From the NCBI GenBank assembly GCA_949317995.1, contig OX439046.1:34632002-34696001 (forward strand): a stretch of 64,000 nucleotides of DNA, written 5' to 3'. The position numbers and the translations under genes are program-made. Shown here in pieces: positions 54,143 to 64,000 of this stretch (positions are counted from its first letter, which is position 1; every line of letters begins with the position of its first letter). This DNA comes from Acholoe squamosa (taxonomy: Eukaryota > Annelida > Polychaeta > Phyllodocida > Polynoidae). Below the pieces are notes generated by a model, which saw only the letters and a list, made by a program, of their open reading frames with translations, did no database searches and was not told where the DNA came from.

Positions 54143-57100
54143 TCAACAGCGTAGACGCACCAAAAAAAAATTTACGACCCCCCTCGATGGCAATCAATTT
54201 TTTTAAGAGTTTATTGTGTAGCCCAGTGCTGATGTCACCTTGTTCAAATTACTCCATTAATGGACTGGAACCAATGGGTACCGTAGGCCCCCCCCCCCAA
54301 CTGGATCCGCCAATGTCCCCCCCCCCCCAAAAAAAAAAAAAAAAAAAAAAAAACTCTTTTAGTGGTATCAACAGTTAAAATTATATAACCCATGTTTATG
54401 GCATATCCTCTTATAATTTGTCTTTGTAGGAATGTCATGGATATTCACCATATCTAAATATCGGTAATATTTGAACGATGGTTAAACTCGTATCTACATC
54501 ACATTTATATCGATATATATATATATATAATGAGGTTTTAACAGGGGGGTCTTGCCTATTGATGAAATCTAAAAGGCCAAAGCTAGTCATGTTTGGTATC
54601 AAATTAAAGCTTGTACGACGGATGCGCCCATGCATATGAAAAACGCATTTTTTATTTTAAATTGTAAGTGTCAGCTTCAGGGGGAAAAATGCAAACAATC
54701 CTTTGACCCAGCACCATTGATTTCCCAAGATATAGCAGTTTAGATAAATAGAAAACTACACATCTTTATGTCTGATAGTAAGTAAAATGTTTAATTGTCA
54801 TACCGGCCATTGCTAAATGAATGTTTACCAATCCATCTCAAGTTAAGCATGACTGACTCAGCCAAAGTGAATACCAGTAAAAAAGTCACAATATTTGACT
54901 GATGCGTCTGTAACATAAAGAATAACCCTACTAGAAAACTTAAAATTCACACAATATTGTTTTTTATCCTGTAGAGTTTTCATGTAGGAATGACGTGAAT
55001 CAGATGAGATATTCAGGCAGGTTAATGATGTGTCGCCTTATATTGTTTTTCTCACTATTTCAAGACATTTGAAATGGGATACAACGTGGTATTCTTAAGC
55101 ATCATAATATTGTGATATATCGGAATATCGAGACAGAAAAATCGTGAAAATCGAAATTGAAAAAAATGGATGTCAATGACATCCCTTTTCTTTTTGTAGC
55201 AAACCTTTAAAAAGAGACAATTGATATTTGCAGAGGAGACGCCGAAGGGCAAACCTCAGAAAAAGAAGAAACACGAGAAGGTCACCTTGGATCCAGCTGA
55301 GATAAAAGAGAAGAAGAAGGCCCGATTTGATCCCTCAATACCACAGACAGTGACCGAGGTCCAACAAAAATTGCTAGAAACAGAGCATGCAGAAGCATCC
55401 AATGGTAAGGACTGGAGGATTCACGATTATAATTGGACTAACAACTATAAAAGTCAATATTGTAGGTACCGATATTTTCAAGGTACTCATATCTCTAATA
55501 TGTAGTCAATCAAAATAATTATTTGTGCAAATTGCAGTTGAAACAAGCATTTTGATTTAGTCTAATGGTCATCTCTCCTTGACACACAATGTATATACCG
55601 GGTACATTGGTTTGACTAAAAATAATTCTATGACTAGTGAAAGATGGGATCCCTGTCATTCTCTCGCCCTGAGGTATATGCTACCATCTCGGCTGTATGT
55701 TTGTATGGTCACCTGTATGATCCCGGTTTCATTTACTCTCAGAGTTTATTGGGAATCACTGCTGGGCCAAGCCACTTTAAGACGCACGTTTTGGGGGCAA
55801 AAACGACCAATTTTTCATTTTCCAAAATCCATTAAAAATCTTTTAAGGTTCATTTCGGCCTCAAAACAACATGTACATGATAGATAACGTTCCGTAGCAC
55901 CTGCAGGACCAACGAGTATAAGGGGGAATCAAGTTATTTAAGAGATATTTAAATCAGAAAATTAAATATTACCAAAAAAAAATCGCGGTGAAGCTTTGGA
56001 ACTCACAATGTTAAACCTATGGAGGTGTCAGTTCAGGGTGTCATAAGTCCGGCAGGCCTTCCCGCCATGGTGTCATCCTGCGCATGCGAAGCTCACCCAA
56101 AAAGTTATGGCAGAGAAGAAGACCAAATTTACACATTTTAGCTTGAAATTAATGGTCTATTGCATGTTTAACATTGCTTTTTTGCAAAATTAAGCATTTT
56201 GAGTCGACAATACCCCTCCAATTTTGTGCAAATCGAAAAAAATTGGCGCAAAGTATGTCGGCGCGGGCACTTCCGGTCAATCCAAAATGGCGGACATCAA
56301 GAGGAGAAAGACGCGCGAAGCCTTTTGTTTGTATTGAAAATGTTTGATTACACCAAAATGGCGGAAAGCAAGATGAAGAAGAACAATGTAAACCCTTATT
56401 ATTATAACAGATTGATTACACCAAAATGTAGGAGATTTGGACTTTCTGGGTGTGTCCACGTATGTACTACGTTGCGGTACTCTGAGAGTTTTGAGTGACG
56501 GTAGTCACTGTGCCCTATGTTTATAACGGACCCTGGTTATTCTATCAAACAACATTCTGTTTTAGCCTCAGAAACAAGGCCAAAAAAGAAGAAAAAGAAA
56601 AACAAGGGTGAAGATATAGACGACGTCAGTAGTATTCGCAGTTCTACAGATAGTTTAGAAGACCTCCGGGAGAGGATTCAAGCACGAATTAATGATCTCC
56701 GAGGTAGGTTTGACCTTCTCTGATACCAATCGTTGCCCAAGACTAAGTTATGAAGGAAGATTGAAGTCAATAATAGCTCATGTATGAAAGTGATATTCAG
56801 CTTTTTTTATAATTATCCAGGGATTAACTAGAAAGGGCAGTATATGGAATATACCCAAATAACTCGACCCTACAGAGAGACTGTTGTATTTGAATGATTA
56901 TTAACCTTGCATACATACATAAAAGTTGGACATTTATACCATTGTATTTTCTAGGTAAGAGGAAGGCTCTTGGGAGTGATGACGCTATCGAGAAGAAACG
57001 TATGAAGCGACGCGTATCCAAGATGGAACTTAAACTTAGAAAGAAGATGGACAAAAAGAATAAGGTTAAAGGTCAATTGCCTAAAGAGGGCTTGGTGAAT

Positions 57101-57595
57101 GGTGGGCCGAAGGTGAATCCCAAGAGTCCCTCCAAACCAATCTTTAATAAGGAGGGTAAAATGGTGTTCAGTAAGTTTGACTTTACCGAAAGTGGCGAGT
57201 CGAAGAAGAAAACTGACCTACCTACTGGTAAAGACTATAAGCGGTTACTGGATCAGGTAACAAAGAAAAAGGAGAAATTGAATGAAGTCAAAAAGACTGA
57301 TAAGGAGAAGGCAAAGGAGATGCAGCAGGATGATGCCTGGAAGAGTGCCTTAGCTAAAGCAGAAGGTATCAAAATTAAAGACAATCCCGAACTGTTGAAA
57401 AAGGCATTGAAACGCAAAGAGGGCAAGAAGAAAAAGAGTGAGAAGGTTTGGGGAGAAAAGAAAGAAGCATTAGATGTGAAAATGAAGGAGAAACAGGATA
57501 AGAGGAAAAAGAACCTCCAACAAAGGAAAAAGGGTAAAGTAGATAAAAAATTGAAGAGGTTAAAAAAGAAGGGTCATATTATTCCAGGATTTTAG
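52401..57595 (+). CDS. SURF6: Surfeit locus protein 6 (nucleolar ribosome-biogenesis factor)
   Basis: Four exons (52401-52584, 55234-55404, 56566-56703, 56955-57595) join to 377 residues; human SURF6 is 361. SURF6/Rrp14 proteins bind nucleic acid in the nucleolus and help pre-rRNA processing for both subunits. The N-terminus has FFKQMLDYIPVKFYFNK. The middle is Lys-rich (PKGKPQKKKKHEK, RPKKKKKKNKG). A helical SLEDLRERIQARINDLRGK block precedes the SURF6 domain: KPIFNKEGKMVFSKFDF (from about 225), TGKDYKRLLDQV, WKSALAKAEGIKIKDNPELL, KKALKRKEGKKKKSEKVW and a basic tail ending HIIPGF. The start at 52401 is the first ATG in frame. The neighbours are CACYBP and a phosphodiesterase, not the other surfeit genes known from vertebrates. 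Confidence 0.94.
52585..55233. other. SURF6 intron 1
   Basis: Contains Harbinger-like ends at about 52656 and 53270, a 22-24 base A-run at about 54115 and another at 54330, a C10/A22 junction at about 54315-54352 and a TA run at about 54515. No additional coding exon seen. Confidence 0.5.
55234..55404 (+). CDS. SURF6: SURF6 coding exon 2
   Basis: Acceptor atatttgcag, donor AATG|GTAAGG. Encodes EETPKGKPQKKKKHEK, VTLDPAEIKEKKKARF, DPSIPQTVTEVQQKL. A basic, low-complexity segment with a likely nuclear/nucleolar targeting cluster. Confidence 0.85.
56566..56703 (+). CDS. SURF6: SURF6 coding exon 3
   Basis: Acceptor ctgttttag, donor CGAG|GTAGGT. Encodes ASETRPKKKKKKNKGED, an acidic/serine linker (DIDDVSSIRSSTD) and SLEDLRERIQARINDLR, the helix that leads into the SURF6 domain. 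Confidence 0.9.
56955..57595 (+). CDS. SURF6: SURF6 last exon with the conserved domain
   Basis: Acceptor attttctag; stop TAG at 57593-57595. It encodes 213 residues, including one codon shared with exon 3, and carries essentially the whole SURF6 domain: GKRKALGSDDAIEKKRMKRR, KPIFNKEGKMVFSKFDF, LPTGKDYKRLLDQVTKKKEK, KAEGIKIKDNPELLKKALKR and RKKNLQQRKKGKV. More than a third of the residues are Lys or Arg. Confidence 0.95.
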
Positions 57596-58307
57596 TTACT
57601 TGATGGGGTTTGGTGGGAAATATAAACACATAATTGGTAAGTTCATCTCATACAGATGTATCTGAAACCACCCTATACAGTTTGAATGTGCTGTGAAGTC
57701 TTTTCAAAAGGTTAATTCTAGGAAATATTGATGAAAGAGGAGAGAAAGCTGTATATGTATATTCAATGTCAATGATTTGCATTTTGTTGAGAATTCCTCT
57801 TCGGTTTCAAAAATATATAGACATTATATCATGTTCAGGGAGATTTTAAGGGTAGCCAGCATTAATTGCTCACTCTTTTACAGAAAAAAGGACTTAGGTT
57901 CTGTAGACTGTTAACTATTACTTGACTTGTTATATGATGGATGTATGGGTAAATCTGATAAAATGAGTATGCAAGTTGGACCTGTAAATGAGGTTATAAC
58001 AAACATTTGATATTATATCATACCATCCATATTGTCATCTGCAAACTTTAGAAGAAAATGTCATAAAAATCCATTTGATTCATTGTTGTGAATACAAGCT
58101 GTTGATCGCTATTTTCGGGAGTGGCCGAGTTTGGGTCTTCGTCCACTAGTGGCTCCCATTCTATAGACAGAAGTTGCCGACAGTTAAGTTGGAATTTTTC
58201 AGAAGATAATGCTAGAACACGTTGTTTTGTTATCTGAGGGTGGACTTGATATAAACTCAGCCATACATCGTGTAAGAAATGCCAGGTAAGCATGTTTAGT
58301 CAAAAGT

Positions 58308-58313
58308 AATAAA
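58308..58313 (+). terminator. Candidate poly(A) signal for SURF6
   Basis: AATAAA about 710 nt after the stop. A variant hexamer nearer the stop could be used instead. Confidence 0.35.
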
Positions 58314-58947
58314 GAATAATTATTTTGTCCATATTTTATATACACGTGTTTATTTAATCAACTTATTTACCGCTATGAACCAAGAACTTTTCCTATTATG
58401 GAATTCCGCATTTGAAGTTGTCCTGTAGGCATTTCGCATTGAAAATTTAGAATTTAAAGTGACCAATGACTGGCATCGTTGGGTGACACTCCTAACTATC
58501 AAGCTCTTGAAAAATTGCAGTAGATCAAATAAGAGACCATCCGTTAAGGGCGTACATGTACACATTTTTTGTCCAAAAGTCTACTACTCCCCTTGCATAC
58601 ATTGTTATGACCCCCCACCAGCTCATAAGGGGTAGGTAGGTGTTGAAGAATTCAGGCATTTACACTCTTGTTTAAAGAATTTCAATGAGAAAATCTATAG
58701 ATTGCCCCCCCCCCCTCAACTGAATGCATAACAAAAAGATTATGCACTTATCTGCTTATTTATACACCTATAAAATGACCCAAACTGGCATAAAATACCC
58801 CAAAGTTGGCCTCTGAAGTACCCTTGTACGTACAGAAAATACCTGTCAAAATGGGCCTAAACCTTCCAGGTGTTTTATGTTAACTGTTCCTTTTGTAGTG
58901 AATGTATCTTCCCCCATATTGTAGTCACAAAGTTGATCTTCACGATT

Positions 58948-58953
58948 TTTATT
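58948..58953 (-). terminator. Candidate poly(A) signal for the SMPDL3-like gene
   Basis: TTTATT on the + strand is AATAAA on the coding strand, about 65 nt beyond the stop at 59017. The short distance is plausible for a 3' UTR end. Confidence 0.45.
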
Positions 58954-59016
58954 ATTTTTACTCAATAGCCTCCTTAGTGGAAACCGGATGGTGGACCCTT
59001 AGTAGAAGCACGGGAC

Positions 59017-59308
59017 CTAGTGAAACTTTGGGAATTTAGTGGAGGCCGGGCCCTTAGTAGAAGCTTGGGCCTTAGTGCTGGGTGGGCCACCTGTAGAAGT
59101 TGGGGAGTCTGTACTGGGTCGCGGAGTAGGTGTCTTAATTATTTCATCTCCATAGTATTTTACACAAGTGAGGAAGTGTTTCCAGGTCTGTGACACTTGC
59201 CGACACAGCTCTGCAATGACACAGTCCTTGTCACACGGTCCATCTGCCCCAGTACGCAGCCTCTTGGTGTCCCAGTACCTTGCCATCAATGCAGGGTCAC
59301 GTCTCAAC
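59017..59308 (-). CDS. SMPDL3-like last exon: Cys-rich end and mucin-like tail
   Basis: Acceptor tcaaacag; stop TAG at 59017-59019. Encodes KLRRDPALMARYWDTKRL, DGPCDKDCVIAELCRQV, SQTWKHFLTCVKYYGDE, then a tail of about 37 residues rich in Thr, Ser, Pro and Gly (TPTPRPSTDSPTST, ASTKGPASTK). The CD..C.....C spacing fits the ASM C-terminal disulfides. The tail is absent from the human paralogues as I recall them and could be O-glycosylated. Confidence 0.88.
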
Positions 59309-62300
59309 CTGTTTGATAAAAAAGTTTTACTCACCAAGATTAAGCCATGAAAGCCTACAGACTTGATGTCCATCTGCTCTTATAAGGGCTGGTTCCACTG
59401 CGTCATTCGGGTCCATTTTCTGCTAATCCGACCGATTTTTATATAGGAAATGTATGGAAATGATCGTTAGCAGAAAATGTACCCGACCGACACAGTGGAA
59501 CCAGCTTTAATCAGATAATTTATGTTTTATATAAGGAATATATTAGTCTAAAAATGAGTTTGGTATAGCTCTACCATAGTAACGGCCAAACTTAATGTAA
59601 GTTATGTTACTCTTATTTAGGCCTACTTATTCCACAATTTAACATGAGAGTCCGCTGAGGCGTCAGGTAGGTCATACTCCTCTGTGAAGGTGTACAGCTT
59701 CACAGGCTCAGCATCTGCGAGGCCAAACAAAACTGTCAGTGATGTCCTCATAGCAACCATTAATAAACAACTTTCTTCAAAACTGGTCAAATATAGGCTC
59801 AATAACTGGGAAACCATAACAAGAGGGAGTCTTCCCTCGTGTCTCGGTGCTGATATCCAATGTTATTCACTTTTCCTGAGGGCCATGAGAATGATCAAAG
59901 AAAAACATACAGGTCACAGATAAGCGTTTGTGTTAAAGGGTATTGAAAATTATTTATTTAAAGCCATCGATATAAGTCCTCAATCTGACAAAGATTTAAA
60001 AAAAAAAGACCTTTCTCATAGCTGTACAAAATGATATTACACAATATCCTGCTTTCGTCAATAGAAATTTATATAATTGCATAATTAAATCACTTCATAC
60101 CCGCAGTGGCAGTTGCTAAGTTGAGGTAGTACTGGTCATAGTCAAGCACGGTGTAGTCATCACGGTCTAGATAGTACATCCTGAAACCTGGGTTCACATT
60201 TGACATGCCTCCCATCGTCATGGAAACGTGCAGCATACCAGCTGGTTGACCTGAGTCCTCACCAAAATACTGGTTAATGAAAAATAAACGATTCTTGCTG
60301 TAATACCTCACGTACAAGGTGCACCTCGTTTTTAAGTTGTACCAAGAAAATGTTAGGGCTTGGTTTTAGGCACTTAAGTACTCTTCTGTAGTCATAAATC
60401 CTCGCCTACAAGGCACACCCCTTACTTTGGCTGAACATATAAGTGGCACTAGGGGTACATCATCTCTTTTCAGAATATCAGCACCTAATGATTAATCAGA
60501 CTTTTATTTCTAGAGAAAAAATTGAGCACGTGCTATAGAGCACTTATGGCCCAGGTCTTCCACCAAATATCATAAAAAAATATAGAAATTAAACCTACCT
60601 AACTGTTGACACTATAGTGACAGTATGTCCAAGTCGTCAACGCTTAAGCCTATGGAAAATGCACCCGTTATCGCTTGTTTGTTTCATTGGTGAATAACTC
60701 CTGTCCTGGCGAGTTAAGCATTGCACAATATCGATCGTCTCGCTGTCCGCCATTTTGGATTTTGATGTTCCGTGCGCATGCGCGACCCCTCCTTGCCGGA
60801 AGTAGCATTTTCGACGGAGAAATTATATATTCTATCTTTTTAACTTGAAATTAATGGGGTTTTGAATGTAATCCATTCATTTCAGACAATTTTAATCGAA
60901 TATACCCTATCCTTTTACTGTTATAAAATAAAATCAGATGACTGGTCACTCTGCGCGCATGCGTCAAGTCTCCAGACCGCAAATTTGGCGGTAGACATAA
61001 CAAAATTATGATGGTCCAATTTACACACTCATGTACCAACGGTCTTAACCACTCCTGTAAAGAATATTCCACCTTACCTGCTGAAAAAAAGCGTCTTAAT
61101 CGCCCAATTCCCATAGGAGCCAATGTGTTATTCCTACCCCCTGTCTACCCCGAAATCTACCGCCCAATGCAATCCTATGGAGCCTCGTTTTCATGAGAAA
61201 GTAAGTCAAACATGTCAGTTTTTTTCTTCAGCATTTTTCATAGCTAAAGAATTTTTTTTCATGAATTGTGCATGTACAATGAAAGACTAGATCCTAAAGA
61301 TTATGTTCCCATGATTTTTTATTTAATTATACCCCAATTTTGATGAGCAATTCCCATCTAAAGTCCCAATTCCCGATCGTCAGTTTTTGGCTGAAAAGGC
61401 GCCGCCAATGACCCAGGAGGACCTGGGCCAACAAGAAATGTGGTTGTGACCACGTAAAAAAACGCCTCCCGCCGTTAATGTCGGTATACCAGTGTTTGAT
61501 GACATGTCTCATAAAAGCAGACATAAAGAAGATTTCACAATTATCAATTTCTCTATTCAGTAATTTTGTATTGTGAGACCTCATCACATGGGGCAAATGC
61601 AATCATCATAGCGCACTCCCGTACCGCTTTGCGGTACCGCCGCTACGAGGCGTGGGAGGCGCTAAAAAAGTGTACATGTAATTGTTTATTCGATTTGTAT
61701 GTAAAACTAACATGTACCCACCAATCTGAATTCATCCCGATGCGTGTGTCCTACAGGGTAGAAGACAATGATGTCTTTATACTCAGCCAGGGTGCTGGTC
61801 ATGTTCTTGTCAAATTCAATGACATTAGAACCGATATCGTGGTGAGCCACCATGATAACCTTCAAAATGGAGAAAGAGCCCGATACTTTGTACACCCATA
61901 TATATCATAGCACTTCTACATGAGCTTTTGGTCAATAAACTTGTTAAAAAATAAAGACTTAAACCAAAATATGCGGGTGTCTGCATTTGTTGCAGAATCT
62001 AAATCATATCAAAATTCTATCATATTTGCAGTAGTTATCACAGGTTTGTTAATTTACGAGGATTTTTACCATGCATGTGGGTATTAAGGATCCATTGCCA
62101 TTTATTCTAGAATTCCCAATTTTGAACTAGTTGTGGAATTTGTTGCTTGTTAAACAGAGGTAATCTGTTCTAAAGGTAACTTTTATTTCAAACATCATGG
62201 CACTTGACAATATCTATTTCTAATTAAAAAGTACCTTCTCATTGGCTTCCCTTGCATTTTGGAGTGTAGTCGTGAACCATGTCATCATATCCTTATATTC

Positions 62301-64000
62301 ATCCTCGACCCAATGAATGAGGTTGTAATAGTTATCCCAGTATCTTTATCAAAAAGAAAAAAATCTTGATTACCATATCCTTTTCTCGTTTAAATATCGA
62401 TAATATGTAAAAGTGTAAAGCTGGCAATACAAAAAAAAGAGAGGTCCGTTCAAAACTATGACAAGATATGTCTTGCAGTAGTTGGACTTGAAGTCAATAT
62501 TTCAGAAAGATTGCTTAGATACTAGGCAGCATTTGTGACGGTAAAACCATCTAAAGCTTCATGTCCATAGACATACCCGATACCACATCCCTTATAGCTG
62601 ACCCTTGGATACATACCCATAGTTAGAATTGAGACAGACAATACGGAGACCTTCCTTCACCAATATGGTGTAATACCCAGCCTTGTAAATGGTCTTTTTC
62701 TGTTCTGCCCCAAAGCCTGCAGACTTGCTCCACGCCTCTTCCCATTTTCGGTTAAAAACCTGTAATAAAAAAAAATAAAGTATACACGTATTGAATCAGT
62801 ATGCCAGGTGGGCGATATCAAAAGGCACCAAGCCATAGACATAGTTGTATAATTTCAAATTAAAACATGGGACTTTTTTTTTATCTTCCATGTAACGTGT
62901 CACTGTGGATAGATTAAGCTATCATAACGTGTCTACAAATTTTGTAGGATAATCATCGCCTACCGTCATGTTTTCATGATGTATTGCTTTGTCCATCGTG
63001 TACAGGTTCAAGGGCATTGTTTCTGAAAAGAACGGGGGAAATGCCCTCAAATTCAACCATTTTGGAGCGGAGCCAAATTAGTAAGTTTCCAGCATCTAGG
63101 CGAGCTCTTGAAATAGAATTAATCCATGGGGAGAAACGATCAAATAAATGATTCAACCTTGTCAAATCAATGATAAACCAGCATTTACATAACCATTGGG
63201 AATAGGGTTTCAGTCCATAATTAGGTAGAATCTGAGTGCTATTTACACACAGAGATCACCTGCATTTTTTGTAGATTCATATTTCCTCGTTCCTACATAC
63301 AAATGTTCTGTTATACGGGGTAGGTTTTGATGCCATTAGTTTTATGAATGCAATCACTCACCATGGTTCCCTATCGCTGGGTAGGTCTTAATGCCATTTC
63401 TGTCAAAGATATTCTTCTCTACCAGACTCGCTGCCAGTTGTGTCACTTTGATTTGGGATTCGTATGTTTCCTCCCAGGCTGAATGGGGCGGATTGTCTCC
63501 TAGATTTATTGAAATATTTGAAATAAAATTAGGATATGGGTATGTTTGGTAGTAAATTAAGGGATGCAATAATATAGAAATTCTGTACATTTCCACAACC
63601 GTTAAGGCCCACCAAACCGTTAGGTAGCGAAGTAAGAATATTGCTCCCATGGCATGTATAGGCCTACACCATCTCATATGCAGCCGAATTAAAAGTGCCC
63701 CAAACCTTTTGTAAAAAATATCTCTTGTCACGTGTTGTGCATTGCTGATGAGAGCCACTTTTCTTTTTTGGTATGATATTTCTTTTTATTCCAAAGAGCT
63801 GAGTGTATGAATATAAAAATGATTTGCGCTTTCAGTGGTTAGATTAAGTCTTTTAAGCTATGTGATAGGTTTATTAACTTAATTTCACATTTTATGGACA
63901 GAGGAATGGTTTTTAACTTACCTGAATATATCAGGAAATCTGGATTCAGTTTAGTAGCAGTAAAGTTGAGGAAATGTTCAATGGTTCGTGGGGGTACATT
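59017..64000 (-). CDS. Acid sphingomyelinase-like phosphodiesterase (SMPDL3/SMPD1 family), N-terminus beyond window
   Basis: Nine exons on the - strand (64000-63922, 63499-63362, 63022-62964, 62759-62617, 62343-62235, 61859-61722, 60269-60101, 59714-59627, 59308-59017) join to 404 residues. The family is secreted or lysosomal metallophosphoesterases cleaving sphingomyelin (SMPD1) or nucleotide phosphates (SMPDL3A). Metal-site motifs: YSGDN with NPPH, GNHE restored across an intron, VAHH, and GHTHRDEF. NPGFRMYYLDRDDY and LDYDQYYLNL lead into a C-terminal Cys-rich domain with CDKDC. Sequons NFT and NMT (twice) suggest glycosylation. VAHH and GHTHRD resemble SMPDL3 more than SMPD1, but a saposin domain upstream cannot be excluded. 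A Thr/Ser/Pro-rich tail with no hydrophobic GPI-type end closes the protein. The first DxH motif and signal peptide lie past the right edge. Confidence 0.9.
59384..59509. mobile_element. Tiny MITE, about 125 bp
   Basis: GGCTGGTTCCACTG at 59387-59400 and its inverse CAGTGGAACCAGC at 59493-59505, with inner inverted blocks ccattttctgctaa / ttagcagaaaatg. Most of the element is stem. Lies in the last SMPDL3-like intron. Confidence 0.75.
59627..59714 (-). CDS. SMPDL3-like exon h
   Basis: Acceptor gcctcgcag, donor AATAA|GTAGGC. Encodes DAEPVKLYTFTEEYDL, PDASADSHVKLWN. Matches W.L.Y....YD(I/L)........L..L of SMPDL3A. The exon carries an in-frame stop one codon past the donor, so splicing here is required. 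Confidence 0.86.
60101..60269 (-). CDS. SMPDL3-like exon g
   Basis: Acceptor attaaccag, donor GCGG|GTATGA. Encodes YFGEDSGQPAGMLHVSM, TMGGMSNVNPGFRMYYLD, RDDYTVLDYDQYYLNL. NPG(I/F)R...YD...Y..LD..QYYLNL is diagnostic for the family. Confidence 0.93.
60270..61721. other. SMPDL3-like intron f-g
   Basis: Holds a segment at about 60740-60800 (gccattttggattttgatgt, ccggaagtag) inversely related to 56265-56300 in SURF6 intron 3, so a dispersed repeat. A palindrome, gtaccgctttgcggtac, lies at about 61621-61637. No coding exon. Confidence 0.45.
61722..61859 (-). CDS. SMPDL3-like exon f (AHH and GHTH motifs)
   Basis: Acceptor attttgaag after a pyrimidine tract; donor TTG|GTGGGT, chosen because it keeps frame with the next exon; a second GT eight bases on does not. 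Encodes VIMVAHHDIGSNVIEF, DKNMTSTLAEYKDIIVF, YPVGHTHRDEFRL. GHTHRDEF holds the last two metal-binding His residues. AHHDIG replaces the usual (A/G)H(I/V)P.G. Confidence 0.9.
62235..62343 (-). CDS. SMPDL3-like exon e
   Basis: Acceptor gataaag, donor AAG|GTACTT. Encodes YWDNYYNLIHWVEDEY, KDMMTWFTTTLQNARE, ANEK. This is the (D)P..Q..WL...L..A...(G/E)..V segment before the AH/GH motif. Confidence 0.88.
62617..62759 (-). CDS. SMPDL3-like exon d
   Basis: Acceptor tattacag, donor TATGG|GTATGT. Encodes VFNRKWEEAWSKSAGF, GAEQKKTIYKAGYYT and ILVKEGLRIVCLNSNYG. GYY...(V/L)..GLR(I/V)(I/V).LN(S/T).(Y/F) is the family pattern. Confidence 0.92.
62964..63022 (-). CDS. SMPDL3-like exon c
   Basis: Short 59-nt exon, acceptor cttttcag, donor ACG|GTAGGC. 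Its first two bases complete GNHE; it continues TMPLNLYTMDKAIHH and ENMT. Supported mainly by restoring GNHE and keeping frame with both neighbours. Confidence 0.78.
63362..63499 (-). CDS. SMPDL3-like exon b (GDN, GNH motifs)
   Basis: Acceptor aaatctag, donor CATG|GTGAGT. Encodes GDNPPHSAWEETYESQIK, VTQLAASLVEKN, GIKTYPAIGNH. Compare GD.P.HD.W and (V/I)YPA(L/V)GNH(E/D) of the family. Both metal-ligand clusters are intact. Confidence 0.9.
63922..64000 (-). CDS. SMPDL3-like exon a (cut by window edge)
   Basis: Donor TTCAG|GTAAGT in phase 1. Encodes NVPPRTIEHFLNFTATK and LNPDFLIYS; the Gly of YSGD is split by the intron. Equivalent to the ...DF(V/L)(V/I)W(T/S)GD block of acid sphingomyelinases. 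The exon continues, or an acceptor occurs, outside the window. Confidence 0.85.

Larger units (their letters stand above)
57596..59016. other. Intergenic / 3' UTR interval between SURF6 and the SMPDL3-like gene
   Basis: 1.4 kb between convergent stops. Two open frames on the - strand (58048-58293 and 58350-58565) have no recognised motif. No repeat structure beyond a C10 run at about 58707. Confidence 0.5.

Noticed and set aside
56100-56500. 99-codon frame in SURF6 intron 3
   Set aside because: It overlaps a dispersed repeat also seen near 60740; no motif, and the SURF6 frame joins correctly without it.

Overview
This window looks like nuclear DNA of a marine invertebrate. The genes have many short exons with GT-AG introns, about 40% GC by eye, long G/C and A/T homopolymer runs, and dense, mostly non-autonomous repeats. 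The proteins are animal-type throughout. A non-vertebrate deuterostome (echinoderm or hemichordate) would fit, but the sequence does not settle the species.

Four protein genes can be supported. (1) 14325-39737, + strand: an S28 serine peptidase close to dipeptidyl peptidase 2 (DPP7). Ten coding exons are found with Ser, Asp and His in place; the N-terminal exons were not located. (2) 41220-51657, - strand: calcyclin-binding protein (CACYBP), six coding exons, complete (319 aa), with an unusual 100-residue Gly/Met/Pro-rich C-terminal tail. (3) 52401-57595, + strand: the nucleolar protein SURF6, four coding exons, complete (377 aa). (4) 59017 to the right edge, - strand: an acid-sphingomyelinase-like phosphodiesterase of the SMPDL3/SMPD1 family. 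Nine exons are present; the N-terminus lies beyond the window and the protein ends in a Thr/Ser/Pro-rich tail.

DPP7 and CACYBP are convergent, CACYBP and SURF6 are head-to-head across about 740 bp, and SURF6 and the phosphodiesterase are convergent. DPP7 and the SMPDL3-like enzyme are both expected in lysosomes or the secretory pathway. CACYBP is a cytosolic ubiquitin-ligase adaptor/co-chaperone and SURF6 acts in ribosome biogenesis, so no joint pathway is implied.

The first 14.3 kb holds no gene I can support, only repeats. Across the window I see tRNA-like and other retroposons with 10-14 bp target duplications, foldback elements, several families of short inverted-repeat DNA elements (hAT-like with 6-bp duplications, Harbinger-like with TTA, piggyBac-like with TTAA), and tandem arrays with units of 16, 21, 46, 56 and 166 bp. 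The most notable case is a short retroposon beside a DPP7 exon whose target duplication copied the 5' splice site.

All exon borders were set by hand from splice consensus, reading-frame continuity and remembered family similarity. No alignment or transcript data were available.
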